Below, in pieces: positions 28,462-37,961 of a stretch of DNA of 64,000 bases. The DNA is from Tritrichomonas foetus. Lineage: Eukaryota > Parabasalia > Tritrichomonadida > Tritrichomonadidae. Both the position numbers and the translations under genes were made by a program. The stretch lies in contig MLAK01000804.1 in assembly GCA_001839685.1 (NCBI GenBank), positions 3,202-67,201 of the forward strand, read 5' to 3'. Numbering within the stretch: the first letter of the stretch is position 1; every line of letters begins with the position of its first letter. The notes beneath the pieces are model-generated. The model was not told the DNA's origin. It made no database searches and saw only the letters and a program-made list of their open reading frames with translations.

Positions 28462-29772
28462 ATGAGCGACTCAGATCCAGATTTGGATATTAACGCTCTC
28501 AGAGATATTTTTGGAGATGGTGTGACAGACTTTGCACCCGAGAAAAAGAAAAAGCAATCAAAACCCAAAAAAGCACAAAAATCTCGACCAAAAAAGAAAA
28601 AAAGAACGCCGATAAATTTAGACGCATTAATGGAAGGAGTAAATTTAGACAATAACAACAAAGATAACAATGACTTAAATGGTAGTGATAATGAAATTGA
28701 TTATCTCAATTTGATCAAAGATCAATCAAATGGTTTTTCATTAGAACCACAAGCAGAATATATTCCACAGAAACAAAAACCTAAAGTTGATCCTTTCATT
28801 GGTGTTGAAAAACGAGTATCAGATTATCTCGAAATATCATTGCGCTCTGTTCATAATGAAATCATCAACGAAATTGAGCAATTGCTTATTGAAAATGATA
28901 ATTTTGATCCAATCATTTTTGACTTTCTCCAAAGTCTTCAAGATAGCATTCGAGATCACATTTCATATGAAAAAGCCAATTTCGAAAAAAGAAATACCGG
29001 ACAGACTTTATTTAATGATTTTTCTGAATCTTTTTTAGAAACTTTTCGAAGTGCTGGCAAATTCACAGCTTTGTCTAATTCAAGAAATCCAAACATGATC
29101 AGATCATGTCGAAATTTAGTGAAAACTCGAATTCCGGCACTTAAAAGACAATTAAGTGATGCATTTAAACAATTGGGTTCAGAACTCTCCGATTTAAATA
29201 ATATACGAAATAAGAATAATAATACACAAAGTGATTTTCACCGAAAATATAGACAACAGCATCAAAATTCGCTTGATCTAGAAAGTAAGCTAACATTACT
29301 TGAAGAATTAAATGAGGGACTTTCAAATCGAATTGAAAAATTCCATAATTATAAAAATGAGGTTCTTTCGCATAATGAAAATGTGTTTATTGAACCTGAT
29401 ATTTTAATCAAAAGAATGAGAAAACTATCTGGATTTCTTCGCGTATCGAAAAAGAAAATCATGGAAAACGGCTTTGACATGATCAAAGATTATGTTAAAA
29501 AACTTTCAATTGCAAATGAAGAACTTAACACAAGTATAATTCAATCATGCTTCATGACTGAACAACTTACAAGTAATAATTTCATTTATCAACAAAAGGT
29601 AAAATTAGATATGAATTCATCTTCGACAGTCAAACATACTTCGAAATTTGTTGAAGACAGCAATAATGAAATTAAATTGCATCAAGCCAACAGAGAATCA
29701 CAATACCAGCAAATTAATAGTTTCTTAAATGATTTAAATACTAGTAAGAGGACGCCTGTATTTTATGAATAG
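28462..29772 (+). CDS. Hypothetical protein with lysine-rich head and coiled coils
   Basis: A 436-residue protein. The first 110 residues are acidic then strongly lysine-rich (EKKKKQSKPKKAQKSRPKK), with nuclear-localisation character. Residues about 120-210 and 225-420 are helical with coiled-coil potential (RKYRQQHQNSLDLESKLTLL-type text). I recognise no domain. The start ATG lies inside TTTCATG, leaving essentially no leader if that is the initiator. It is divergent from the chromodomain gene, sharing a 117-bp promoter, which hints at but does not prove co-regulation. Confidence 0.8.
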   Translation: MSDSDPDLDINALRDIFGDGVTDFAPEKKKKQSKPKKAQKSRPKKKKRTPINLDALMEGVNLDNNNKDNNDLNGSDNEIDYLNLIKDQSNGFSLEPQAEYIPQKQKPKVDPFIGVEKRVSDYLEISLRSVHNEIINEIEQLLIENDNFDPIIFDFLQSLQDSIRDHISYEKANFEKRNTGQTLFNDFSESFLETFRSAGKFTALSNSRNPNMIRSCRNLVKTRIPALKRQLSDAFKQLGSELSDLNNIRNKNNNTQSDFHRKYRQQHQNSLDLESKLTLLEELNEGLSNRIEKFHNYKNEVLSHNENVFIEPDILIKRMRKLSGFLRVSKKKIMENGFDMIKDYVKKLSIANEELNTSIIQSCFMTEQLTSNNFIYQQKVKLDMNSSSTVKHTSKFVEDSNNEIKLHQANRESQYQQINSFLNDLNTSKRTPVFYE

Positions 29773-29886
29773 AATAAAACTGTTTGTATTTCTCATTATT
29801 TTTTTTTCTTGTTAAAGATAAATTTATATGACCAAATAAATTATCAAAAAGTATAAAATTTGTACGTTTGATAAAAAATTTTAATA

Positions 29887-32139
29887 ATGAGTTGGGTATT
29901 AAAGCAAGTTTTCCCAGTCAACCAATTCAGAGTTTATGCGATTAATGGTGTTGATCTTTTTGTTGCCAATGATGATTTCGCGATTCGTCATTGGAACGTT
30001 TTATCAAAAGAAGTCGTTGGAATTTTACGCGGCCATAAAGGCAAAATAACGGATTTAGAATACAGCGAAGAATTGAAAGTATTATTTAGCACTTCAATAG
30101 ACGGATATTTATTATGTTGGTATAATGGAAATCTAATTGCCCAATTTATCAATAAAGAAAGAAGGTCAGATTGTTTTGGATCACCATTACATTCCGTTAC
30201 TTTTTATCCACGAACAAATCAAATAATTGTTGGCGCTGTTGGCGAATTAATTATTTTTCAATTTAATTGGGAAGCTGTCCAGCAGGCACACGATAGACAC
30301 GAAATTCTTATTCTTAAACCTTTTAATCGAATGAAATTACATAGAGATGTTATTCATCGTTCGATGTGTGCAGGTGATAAACTTATTACAGCATCATTAG
30401 ATAGAACGATTGGATATTCAAGACTGGATTCATTAAGCGTTAATAAAGTATTACCATTAAATCAAAAACAAGCAATTTGCAATTTTACTTATGATGCACG
30501 AGAAGAGCTTGTTTTCATTGGAACAATTGATGGTAAAATACATGCAGTTACACGTGATGGTCTTCTTATTCAAAGAGATTCAATTGGATATGAATGTGGT
30601 GTTGTTTCATTAGCTGTTGATCATTCAATTGGCTTACTGTGGGCTGTTATGGATTGTGGCGATATTAGACTTCTTGATCTTCATAATTTCACTACAGACT
30701 TAACTGATTATTTCGATACGCATCGTGAGAGACCAATCATAGGTGTTGAAAAACATAGATTTTTTGGTGTTCATTATGACAAAAAATCAAGAAGCATGTT
30801 TGCATTTTGTAATGATCACTATATCTTTGAATTTAAGTTTGATGAATCGGCAGCGCGTGTTACATTTTTAACTAATTCGCCAATGCATAGTCTTACTGTG
30901 GTCGACTATTATGGAATCCAAAAAGTGGATGCACAAGGTGTAAAAGACCTACTGGCTGGTGAAGAACACTTAAAAGTTGGAAAATACATTTTTGGAGGTG
31001 ATCGAAAACTTCAAATTTATTTACAACGAAGTAGATTTCAATATGATCTAGTTCATACTATTAAAGCAAAATCACATACTACAGCAGTTGCATTTTCAAA
31101 CAGATTCTTTGTTTTTGGTGATGATAAAGGTTATTTTTATTGTATCAAAGTAGCAAATATGCAAATGTGTGAATTATCTAATCCATTAAAAAGTGCAATT
31201 TCTTCAATACATATCACTAATACGCATATTATTCTTACGACATTAAGTGGTGACTGGGGTATGTTTTCACTTGAGTTATTCCCTGAACCACTTGAAGAGA
31301 CAACAGGGCGTGAGCTTGCACACAATGGCGCTATTAATGATTCCGTTTTTGATGAAAGTACAGGAACTTTATTAACAGTAGGAACAGATGGTATGTTAAA
31401 ACAATGGAAGTTATCAGATCATGTTAGTAAAGGATTGAATCATCAATCATCCAATTTGTTCTTGACAGAAAATGATCAAGTTCTTTCTGAAAGTAGTGTT
31501 GCTGATATGCGAAAGTTCGGTGAAGTTTTGAACATTAGATGGGCCAAAAAAGCAGATAGATGGGTTACTGTTCATAGTGATTCACAGATTAGAGTATGGA
31601 CAACTGATATATTAAATATTCGCTTACTTATAACAATCCCATGTGGTGGTTGTCATATTTCTGCGCTTGCTTTGGATGATCCTGATGTAATTTTGGCAGC
31701 AGTTGATGATAAAACTGTTCGTTGTTTTGCAATGGCAACAGGAGAACTTGTAAGAACATATACAGGTCATAAAGATATCATTTGTAATCTTTACTCGCAT
31801 CCTGATACAGATTATTATGTGTCAACTTCATGGGATGGTGCAGTAAAAATCTGGTCAAAATGTGATCTAAAGATTCCGAAAATTTCTTCATCAATTTATT
31901 CAAATGCAAGCAGTAAAAGAACAGATAAAAATGCTTATAGAAGAAAAGCGAGGCCAGCAACAGCAATCACAAAACCGAAAAGTGCAGTTGTTTATCAGCC
32001 AATTTCTTTATATGAAAAAAGGAAACAAGAAATTGAAAGAAGAAGAAGGAGAGAAAGAGCTGAGTTTGAAGCAAAGATGAGATCACCTGTTGCCAAAGAA
32101 CTTCAATCAATTGCAAAAACTTTATTAGAACATATGTAA
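29887..32139 (+). CDS. WD40-repeat protein
   Basis: A 750-residue protein with at least two beta-propellers. Recognisable WD-type strands include LRGHKGKITDLEYSEELKVL (about 47-66), IRHWNV, LKQWKLSD, IRVWTTD and the last repeat, YTGHKDIICNLYSHPDTDYY with VKIWSK. The C-terminal 90 residues are basic and helical (QEIERRRRRERAEFEAK). No signal peptide or membrane segment is seen. Such proteins scaffold complexes; the two-propeller layout with a basic helical tail occurs in several flagellar WD proteins, but I cannot assign an orthologue. Confidence 0.85.
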   Translation: MSWVLKQVFPVNQFRVYAINGVDLFVANDDFAIRHWNVLSKEVVGILRGHKGKITDLEYSEELKVLFSTSIDGYLLCWYNGNLIAQFINKERRSDCFGSPLHSVTFYPRTNQIIVGAVGELIIFQFNWEAVQQAHDRHEILILKPFNRMKLHRDVIHRSMCAGDKLITASLDRTIGYSRLDSLSVNKVLPLNQKQAICNFTYDAREELVFIGTIDGKIHAVTRDGLLIQRDSIGYECGVVSLAVDHSIGLLWAVMDCGDIRLLDLHNFTTDLTDYFDTHRERPIIGVEKHRFFGVHYDKKSRSMFAFCNDHYIFEFKFDESAARVTFLTNSPMHSLTVVDYYGIQKVDAQGVKDLLAGEEHLKVGKYIFGGDRKLQIYLQRSRFQYDLVHTIKAKSHTTAVAFSNRFFVFGDDKGYFYCIKVANMQMCELSNPLKSAISSIHITNTHIILTTLSGDWGMFSLELFPEPLEETTGRELAHNGAINDSVFDESTGTLLTVGTDGMLKQWKLSDHVSKGLNHQSSNLFLTENDQVLSESSVADMRKFGEVLNIRWAKKADRWVTVHSDSQIRVWTTDILNIRLLITIPCGGCHISALALDDPDVILAAVDDKTVRCFAMATGELVRTYTGHKDIICNLYSHPDTDYYVSTSWDGAVKIWSKCDLKIPKISSSIYSNASSKRTDKNAYRRKARPATAITKPKSAVVYQPISLYEKRKQEIERRRRRERAEFEAKMRSPVAKELQSIAKTLLEHM

Positions 32140-32569
32140 ATATTTGTATTTTATCATAATTTATTATCGTTTTTCCCCTCTTTTTTCTGATTCATCTCAT
32201 ATTTAATATTCAATTGATAGTTTTTAATATAATTATTTCTATTTTTTTATTATTGATTAATCATCATTAATTTCTTTATATTGATGTCAGGTTCAAATGT
32301 CCATGACAGAAGATCAATCAGGAATTTGAAATTCGGAAATAAGTACGTTATCATTCAATTTTCTGTGTATAAATGCTCATTAAATTCAATAAACAGCCAT
32401 ATATTTATAGAATTTAATTTCTAAAATACGTCAAAAAGTTCTATTGACATCTTTATTTTATTTTAAATATTCATACGACAATATCCGTTATTCTTTTCAA
32501 ATTTTTTAATTTCTAACACCCAATTTTTTTCTTTAAAAACAAAAACATTATTTACTCGACAGAAGAAAA
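32140..32569. other. Intergenic region 5' of DRC4
   Basis: AT-rich spacer; nothing supportable except presumed promoter sequence close to 32570. Confidence 0.5.
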
Positions 32570-33964
32570 ATGGCAAAAGCAAATGCGCAACAAGATCTCG
32601 AGGCCAAACTTCAAGCCGCCAAGGATGCTCTTTCAGAGCAACAACAGTCATACAAAGCCGCAATTGAAGAATCAAATCCCATTCGAAGGGAAAGAGTCTT
32701 CCACTTAACAGAAGCCGAACAAATTCGTAAGCAGATCGACATTCTTAAAATGAATATTCAAGAAAAGCGACTTCAAATCAAAGCAAAAGAAAGAGAAGCG
32801 GAAGAAATTGAAGATCGGAAACGGACAGAAATCCAAGTCTACAAACAAAAAGTGAAGCATTTGATGCACACACAAAGGAAGGATTTAACTGCGATCGAAG
32901 AAGACAGAAAAACGACAGAACAAGCTCAAATCGCCGAACATGCAGATGCTCTCAAGCGCTATGAAACCGATGCACAGCACATTAACAGCGAATTCATGAC
33001 ACTCCAAGGCCATCACGCCATGCAGCAGAAACAGCAAAAGGAAGAATACGATCGTCAAACACAAAGATTGAGGGAGCAGTATGCCACAAACCTTCAAGAA
33101 ATTGATGATGAGCATCACAAAAATATGGAGACACTTTTTGAAGATTATGAATTGCAAAGAATTAACGAGCTTCATGAAATCCAAGAAAGAAAAGACCATC
33201 ACATTCGAAGGCTCATGAAAAGTCATGATAAGGCCTTCCAAGAAATGAGGGCTTTCTATAACAAAATTACGCAAGATCATCTTGCTTTTATAGCTCAATA
33301 TGAAAACGAACTCCAAGATATGGACATGAGGTATAAAGATTTCGAACAAAGAAAGAAGAACTATGAAAAGGATATTGCTGAATTAAACAGACAACTTGCA
33401 ATTCAACGTGCTAAGAATAACAAATTACATAAAATCTTATCAACTTATGACAGTGATAAAATGGCGCTTGCCAACTCACGTGCAAGAATTTCCCAACTGA
33501 ACCAAGAAATAGAAAGTTTGAAACATCAGCAACAAGTTAAAGAAGCCAGATTTAAGAAGATGGAACAAGAGCGTGATATGTTGATGAGCAAATTCGAAGC
33601 ATCAGTTCATGATGTTCGTCAGAAGACAGAATTCAGAGCATTACTTCTCGAGAAGAAAGTTGAATCACTTGATGAAGTTTTACAGAGGAAAGAAGGTCAA
33701 TTAGACGAAATGTTAGAAACAGCTGGAATTAATGATGATCAATTGGAAGAACTTTCAGAAAAGGTGGGAGACCTTCTCAATTCAAAGAACGCGGTGATCG
33801 AAAACCTCGAATACGAGCTTGCAAAAGCAACAAAGGCACACAACGATCTCATTTCTATTTACCAAGCAAAGATGAGCTCGGCAGGTGTACCGGCAGACGA
33901 ATTAGTATTCGAGCCACTTCCATCAGACACAACAACGGCGCCAGCTCCATCTTTGTTCAGGTAA
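32570..33964 (+). CDS. DRC4: Dynein regulatory complex subunit 4 (GAS8/trypanin)
   Basis: A 464-residue, continuous coiled coil. The C-terminal half carries the DRC4 signature text: AFQEMRAFYNKIT (about 222-234), NKLHKILSTYDSDKMAL, EFRALLLEKKVESL and the C-terminal SSAGVPADELVFEPLP. GAS8/trypanin is a core subunit of the nexin-dynein regulatory complex that links axonemal doublets and controls dynein activity in motile flagella. Length matches the family (about 450-480). This gene shows the organism has motile flagella. The ATG is first in frame. A 19-bp minisatellite lies 138 bp downstream of the stop. Confidence 0.95.
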   Translation: MAKANAQQDLEAKLQAAKDALSEQQQSYKAAIEESNPIRRERVFHLTEAEQIRKQIDILKMNIQEKRLQIKAKEREAEEIEDRKRTEIQVYKQKVKHLMHTQRKDLTAIEEDRKTTEQAQIAEHADALKRYETDAQHINSEFMTLQGHHAMQQKQQKEEYDRQTQRLREQYATNLQEIDDEHHKNMETLFEDYELQRINELHEIQERKDHHIRRLMKSHDKAFQEMRAFYNKITQDHLAFIAQYENELQDMDMRYKDFEQRKKNYEKDIAELNRQLAIQRAKNNKLHKILSTYDSDKMALANSRARISQLNQEIESLKHQQQVKEARFKKMEQERDMLMSKFEASVHDVRQKTEFRALLLEKKVESLDEVLQRKEGQLDEMLETAGINDDQLEELSEKVGDLLNSKNAVIENLEYELAKATKAHNDLISIYQAKMSSAGVPADELVFEPLPSDTTTAPAPSLFR

Positions 33965-34101
33965 ACCTTCAATTTCCGAAAGGAAAACATTTCTCGTTAT
34001 TTGGAAAAATAGTTTCGATAAATTTTTATATAATCTGTATTTTGTAGATCTCTTCAATTTTTAATTGTTTTTTTTTACTTTTTTCCCCCATCTCAACTTG
34101 T

Positions 34102-34177
34102 TGAAATGTAACTTCATTGTGGAAATATAACTTCATTGTTAAAATATAACTTCATTGTTGAAATATAACTTCAACGT
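34102..34177. repeat. 19-bp tandem repeat, four copies
   Basis: Four contiguous 19-bp units at 34102, 34121, 34140 and 34159 with consensus TGAAATATAACTTCATTGT; the last ends in CAACGT. The array is in the 3' flank of the DRC4 gene. Confidence 0.95.
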
Positions 34178-34338
34178 ACAAATAAATTGTTTTCTCATTC
34201 ATGAGTCATAATGAAATGCATATATCGAGCTTATGTTTTTATCTATGTAGATTGATCACCATAATGAAAATAATAACATATCACGGATTGCAGATAACCA
34301 GATTTAAATTGAAAAATTGAATAATCCCTCAGAAAAAA

Positions 34339-35295
34339 ATGCTGAAACTTTATTTGAGGGCTCTTCGGGCACAAGATACGAAAGCTCTGGAACAAATTGC
34401 AGTTGACGCATCCCGCTTATATATTACAGAATCTTCCAAAAAAAGGGAGAAAAGCAAACGATCTTTCGGATATTCATTATATTTAACCGCGCTCGAAAGC
34501 CAATGCGTTATCACCAATACACCAAACATCGAATATAATTTCTCGCTCCTTCACGTTTTTTCCTATAGCACTTTCGTACCGCTTTCTTTCGCCATGGAGC
34601 CAACAATCGAAGGCCAACTCAGAATCGCTGCAACTTCAATTTTTCACTCATTGCCGTGGTCGTCGTACCTAAGGTCGAGTTTCACTCGCTTGGGTATTCC
34701 TTATCGATATCATACAAATTTATCAGCAACGATTCTGACTTTCTATCAAGTAATGTCGATCAAAATCGCACACGGAACAAAACTCACGAATATTTTTGAT
34801 ACAGCATATAAGACAGCTTTAGTTACATTCATTAATTTATGTTCTCGAAAACTGACCACTTATGTTCACAAAAAGTTGTACTTTTTACCAGAATGGGTTA
34901 TCTCCGGATTTTTTGCTTACTATACTGCACCATTCATTCAAAAATTCGTTCGATATGGACTCATTGAAACACTTACATGGATGCTTGAATCAGCCATTCA
35001 CTTTGTTATGAGATTCACAAATGATAGATTAATTTTGCCAGAAGACCATGAAGTGCCAAACATATTCATGTGTTCAATATGTCGTGACTTTTTGAATGAA
35101 CCTGTTGAACTTAGTGGTTTCTTCTTCTGCAATGATTGCTTAAATATGTGGTTCAACAAAGGCTTGCTTGCTCATCCTTACACAGGTGAAAATGTGAGTA
35201 GGGAAATGGTTTCTCAATCTTTCCTCATGAAAACAATTACGAGAAGGTACAAGAAACTCGCAATCGATGAACAACAAAAACAACCAAATGCATGA
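34339..35295 (+). CDS. PEX12-like RING-domain membrane protein
   Basis: A 318-residue protein. Residues about 120-230 include several hydrophobic helices, compatible with a Pex2/Pex12-type membrane domain. The C-terminus has a reduced RING with a single C4 site, C245-x2-C248 and C264-x2-C267, in the context ELSGFFFCNDCLNMWF then HPYTGENVS. PEX12 has exactly this one-zinc arrangement with 'SGY-x-FC-x2-C' and 'CPITG' text; U-box proteins share the P-x-TG part. In other eukaryotes PEX12 works with PEX2/PEX10 as the peroxisomal E3 that ubiquitinates PEX5. Trichomonads are generally considered to lack peroxisomes, so either the protein has another role or the resemblance is convergent. Confidence 0.5.
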   Translation: MLKLYLRALRAQDTKALEQIAVDASRLYITESSKKREKSKRSFGYSLYLTALESQCVITNTPNIEYNFSLLHVFSYSTFVPLSFAMEPTIEGQLRIAATSIFHSLPWSSYLRSSFTRLGIPYRYHTNLSATILTFYQVMSIKIAHGTKLTNIFDTAYKTALVTFINLCSRKLTTYVHKKLYFLPEWVISGFFAYYTAPFIQKFVRYGLIETLTWMLESAIHFVMRFTNDRLILPEDHEVPNIFMCSICRDFLNEPVELSGFFFCNDCLNMWFNKGLLAHPYTGENVSREMVSQSFLMKTITRRYKKLAIDEQQKQPNA

Positions 35296-35684
35296 ATTCA
35301 TTTTTTACTATTTTTCGACTTTTTTTGAATAGATTCTATTTCTTGTTTCTGTTGTATTATTATTATTATTATTGATATCAGATCTTATATAGACCTAATA
35401 AAATTGATGTTGATTGTTCCAGAAACCAGTCTCGACCATATTCTAATAAACACGATTTTACTGACCTATATTCTATTTCTTTCGAAAGGTTCATATTCAA
35501 GAATAAGGAAATAGATAAAAGAATTATTATATGGAAGGGAGCTTCAATCTTCATTGAGTTGCCTTAAATCGAATGAAAAAAAAAAATTAATCTGTTTTTT
35601 GATATCACATTAAATACATATTGTAACCTAATCATGAGAAGTTTCATATTAGACATCTTTACTGTAAATATCTAGATTAAATGA
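35296..35684. other. Intergenic region downstream of PEX12-like gene
   Basis: AT-rich, with a short ATT trinucleotide run near 35357-35372. No gene seen. Confidence 0.4.
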
Positions 35685-36408
35685 GAAATATACAAAAAGT
35701 ATGTTGTAGGCTAATCCCATCCATAATTTGGAGGATAAAACAATCATTTTTAAGATGCGTATTTGGATTAGAAAAATTTCCTGAAGTTGCATAAATATTG
35801 ATATAACGAAGTATGAATTCTTTACGATAAGATTAAATGAAGAAAATGACACATTGAATTATACGCAACTCACTATGAATGTAGTATACATTATTGGCCT
35901 ATTCACAAACTCATTAGCATATGATTGTCCTTTTTTAACAAATTTAATTATCAATTTTTCACAAGAGTCATCTTCTTGAGTCAGGTGGACTTTAACAATT
36001 ATGGTTTTGTCAACATTTTCTACCTTAACAAACCATTTATCACAATTATTGACTAAATCAGAGCAGTCATCAAGGTGAAAAAATATCGAATTCTTTTTGT
36101 CTGAGATTATTTTTCTGTTTCGAAGCCCAAATTATGATAATTGGTAATTATTTTATCATGATTCTCATTTTTAAAATCTTTAACTTTTTAATCAATATCT
36201 TCATTTTTTAGAAAATCATAAAAGTTCATATGAAATATTTAACACAAGAAATTCCACTTTTGTTGGTATCTTCAAACAACTTTTCATATCTCTATTTGAG
36301 TAATGCCTTTTTTTCAGATTTAATTCCATCAGCCACAACAGGGGTTTCAAAAAGGCAATTACAAATGGGATATAATAACTCTTTTGGGATTTCAAGTGAG
36401 CTTTTCAT
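35685..36408 (-). pseudogene. Decayed U-box gene, inverted neighbour of an intact U-box gene
   Basis: On the minus strand an ATG ORF (36408 down to 36292) reads MKSSLEIPKELLYPICNCLF, then ETPVVADGIKSEKKALLK and a stop. This fits the U-box opening ('IP-x-E-x-x-DPI-x-x-x-LM-x-x-PVV-x-x-DG-x-x-YE+-x-I') but has lost the motif's latter part. Downstream, frames switch at least twice: a hydrophilic stretch containing DKIITNYHNLGFETEK, then a long open segment with CDKWFVKVENVDKTIIVKVH ending at 35859, and possibly a further piece to about 35690. The intact U-box gene on the plus strand starts 137 bp away. The plus-strand ORF at 36230-36514 is only the antisense of this relic. Confidence 0.5.
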
Positions 36409-36544
36409 TAATGAAAAAAGTAATGTTACAGATATCAGAATAAAATTTCAAAATAGCATAACTATCATGTTTTTCATTGACATTAAAATGTTATTGTCAA
36501 ATTTCTTATACTAAAATATGTGATATCACTTTTTAATTGCAATC

Positions 36545-36820
36545 ATGATTGATGAATTAGATGTTGACATCACAGAAGAATTCATAGATCCAATATCACA
36601 ATGTCTCATGAAAAATCCTGTGGTAATGCCAGATGGCTATACTTATAGTGAAAGATCTATTTTTTGGATTATGATTGAGAGTTTTGAATTAGTTGGTGAA
36701 AACGACAAACTTGAGATCTATTTTAAATCACCATTGACCAGGGAAAGGATAGTACATCAGCCAATTGAGGATCAGCAGTTAAAATCATCAATTGAAGAAT
36801 TACAAAAAGAATTGATATGA
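36545..36820 (+). CDS. Minimal U-box protein
   Basis: A 91-residue protein that is little more than a U-box: FIDPISQCLMKNPVVMPDGY (13-32), YSERSIFWIM, an insert of about 15 residues, then FKSPLTRERI. U-box domains adopt the RING fold without zinc and recruit E2 enzymes, so this is a predicted ubiquitin ligase or E3 adaptor fragment. The lack of any substrate-binding domain is unusual, since most U-box proteins are larger. It may pair with a partner or be a truncated gene. The region between the two U-box halves is longer than normal. A decayed U-box copy lies immediately upstream in the opposite orientation. Confidence 0.8.
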   Translation: MIDELDVDITEEFIDPISQCLMKNPVVMPDGYTYSERSIFWIMIESFELVGENDKLEIYFKSPLTRERIVHQPIEDQQLKSSIEELQKELI

Positions 36821-36883
36821 TAGTATATTAAGATGAAATTATTGTTATAGTTTATTCACACAATAAAAATTTATGTTTTTTCT

Positions 36884-37504
36884 TCATTGATGAAGGGCCA
36901 TCAATTTTTTTATATCGCTTTTCATTTCTTTTTGGTTTTCAGCCAATTCATCAACTTGTTCTTTAATCTCTAGCATTAATTTAAAAAGGTCAGATATAGA
37001 GACTTCATATTCAAAATCAATAGGTTGAATTCTCGCTGAAAATGATGTTTTTTGAGGTTGATTTGAATTGACTAAAATGCTAGAATCATTACTCCTTCGA
37101 GTAGTGTTGCTAGCTTGACTAACATTACTAATATTGCCTGTACTGTTTATGTTCTTAGCAAAACTGGCATTTTTTGATAATCGTGAAGGCCTGGGTGATG
37201 ATTCGCTTCTTGGTGAATTGTGTAATTGCTGCTGTTGAGGAGGTGCTTTAATTTGTCCGTATTGATTTATTGATGAAGATTTAATGGAAACAGGTGACAT
37301 CAATTGTTGACTCTCTTTCTCTTCATATTTGGATAATTTTTTGTCAATTTCGTTAGATCGTTCAATTATCTGATTCAAACGGCTACATATGATTTCAATA
37401 TCTGCTGAACTGAGACCAATACTCTTTTTTGCTGCTTTTTTGGCATCATATGGAATTGTTTTCTTTTTCATTGTAATTTTTATTTTTAAACGTGCGCTGA
37501 ACAT
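36884..37504 (-). CDS. Hypothetical low-complexity protein
   Basis: A 206-residue protein. It starts basic (DAKKAAKKS), has a helical segment near 28-60, then a Ser/Asn/Gln-rich disordered centre (60-155) and a C-terminal helix of coiled-coil type (about 170-206, EIKEQVDELAENQKEMKSD). No domain recognised. A second ATG 11 codons in (37471) is an equally good start. It is divergent from the coiled-coil gene at 37962; a perfect palindrome lies between them. Confidence 0.75.
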   Translation of the reverse strand: MFSARLKIKITMKKKTIPYDAKKAAKKSIGLSSADIEIICSRLNQIIERSNEIDKKLSKYEEKESQQLMSPVSIKSSSINQYGQIKAPPQQQQLHNSPRSESSPRPSRLSKNASFAKNINSTGNISNVSQASNTTRRSNDSSILVNSNQPQKTSFSARIQPIDFEYEVSISDLFKLMLEIKEQVDELAENQKEMKSDIKKLMALHQ

Positions 37505-37616
37505 CGATTTTTCCCAACTCCAGAATCAGCATTACTTATAACTTAAATTATTGGACAGCACGTGAAACTATTATTAAATATGACAATTGACCGATTTAAT
37601 CCAGATCGAACCCATT

Positions 37617-37641
37617 TATTGGATATATTATATATCCAATA
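37617..37641. repeat. Perfect 25-bp palindrome
   Basis: TATTGGATATAT, one central T, then ATATATCCAATA: two 12-bp arms with perfect complementarity. It sits in the divergent upstream region, 113 bp from the start at 37504 and 320 bp from 37962. It could be a binding site for a dimeric protein or a cruciform; its function is unknown. Confidence 0.9.
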
Positions 37642-37961
37642 ATGCAAAATCTTTTTTTTTTCCTTTTTTCCTTCGAAAATAAACCAATCAAAAATATAGG
37701 TGTATAATGGGGATTTAAACCACTTTCGATTAACATTGTAATGTTTCATATAAACTCAAAAAAAGAAATTAATAAAATAGCGAAGTATCAACAATATGAG
37801 TTAATTTCTTCATAGAAGATCATTTTTAATGATGTTTTTTATAGCTAGCCAAATTTCACTCATGAAAAAACAACATTTCCAAGATGAGGAGAAAGAGGCC
37901 GTTTACTATCGGCAAATGTAACCATTTCCTTGTAAATAAAGTTAATTAATATTTCCCCGCC
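37642..37961. other. Remainder of the divergent upstream region
   Basis: AT-rich; no further signal that I can support. Confidence 0.4.

Noticed and set aside
20698..29772. Possible homology between the proteins at 20698-21768 and 28462-29772
   Set aside because: Both have disordered heads followed by similar helix order, but no aligned motif is strong enough to claim relationship by eye.
36230..36514. 94-codon plus-strand ORF beginning with ATG
   Set aside because: It is antisense to the U-box relic, which explains the open frame better.
37596..37615. GGGTTCGATCTGG on the minus strand, resembling a tRNA T-loop
   Set aside because: The flanking bases do not form a T-stem and no cloverleaf could be drawn.
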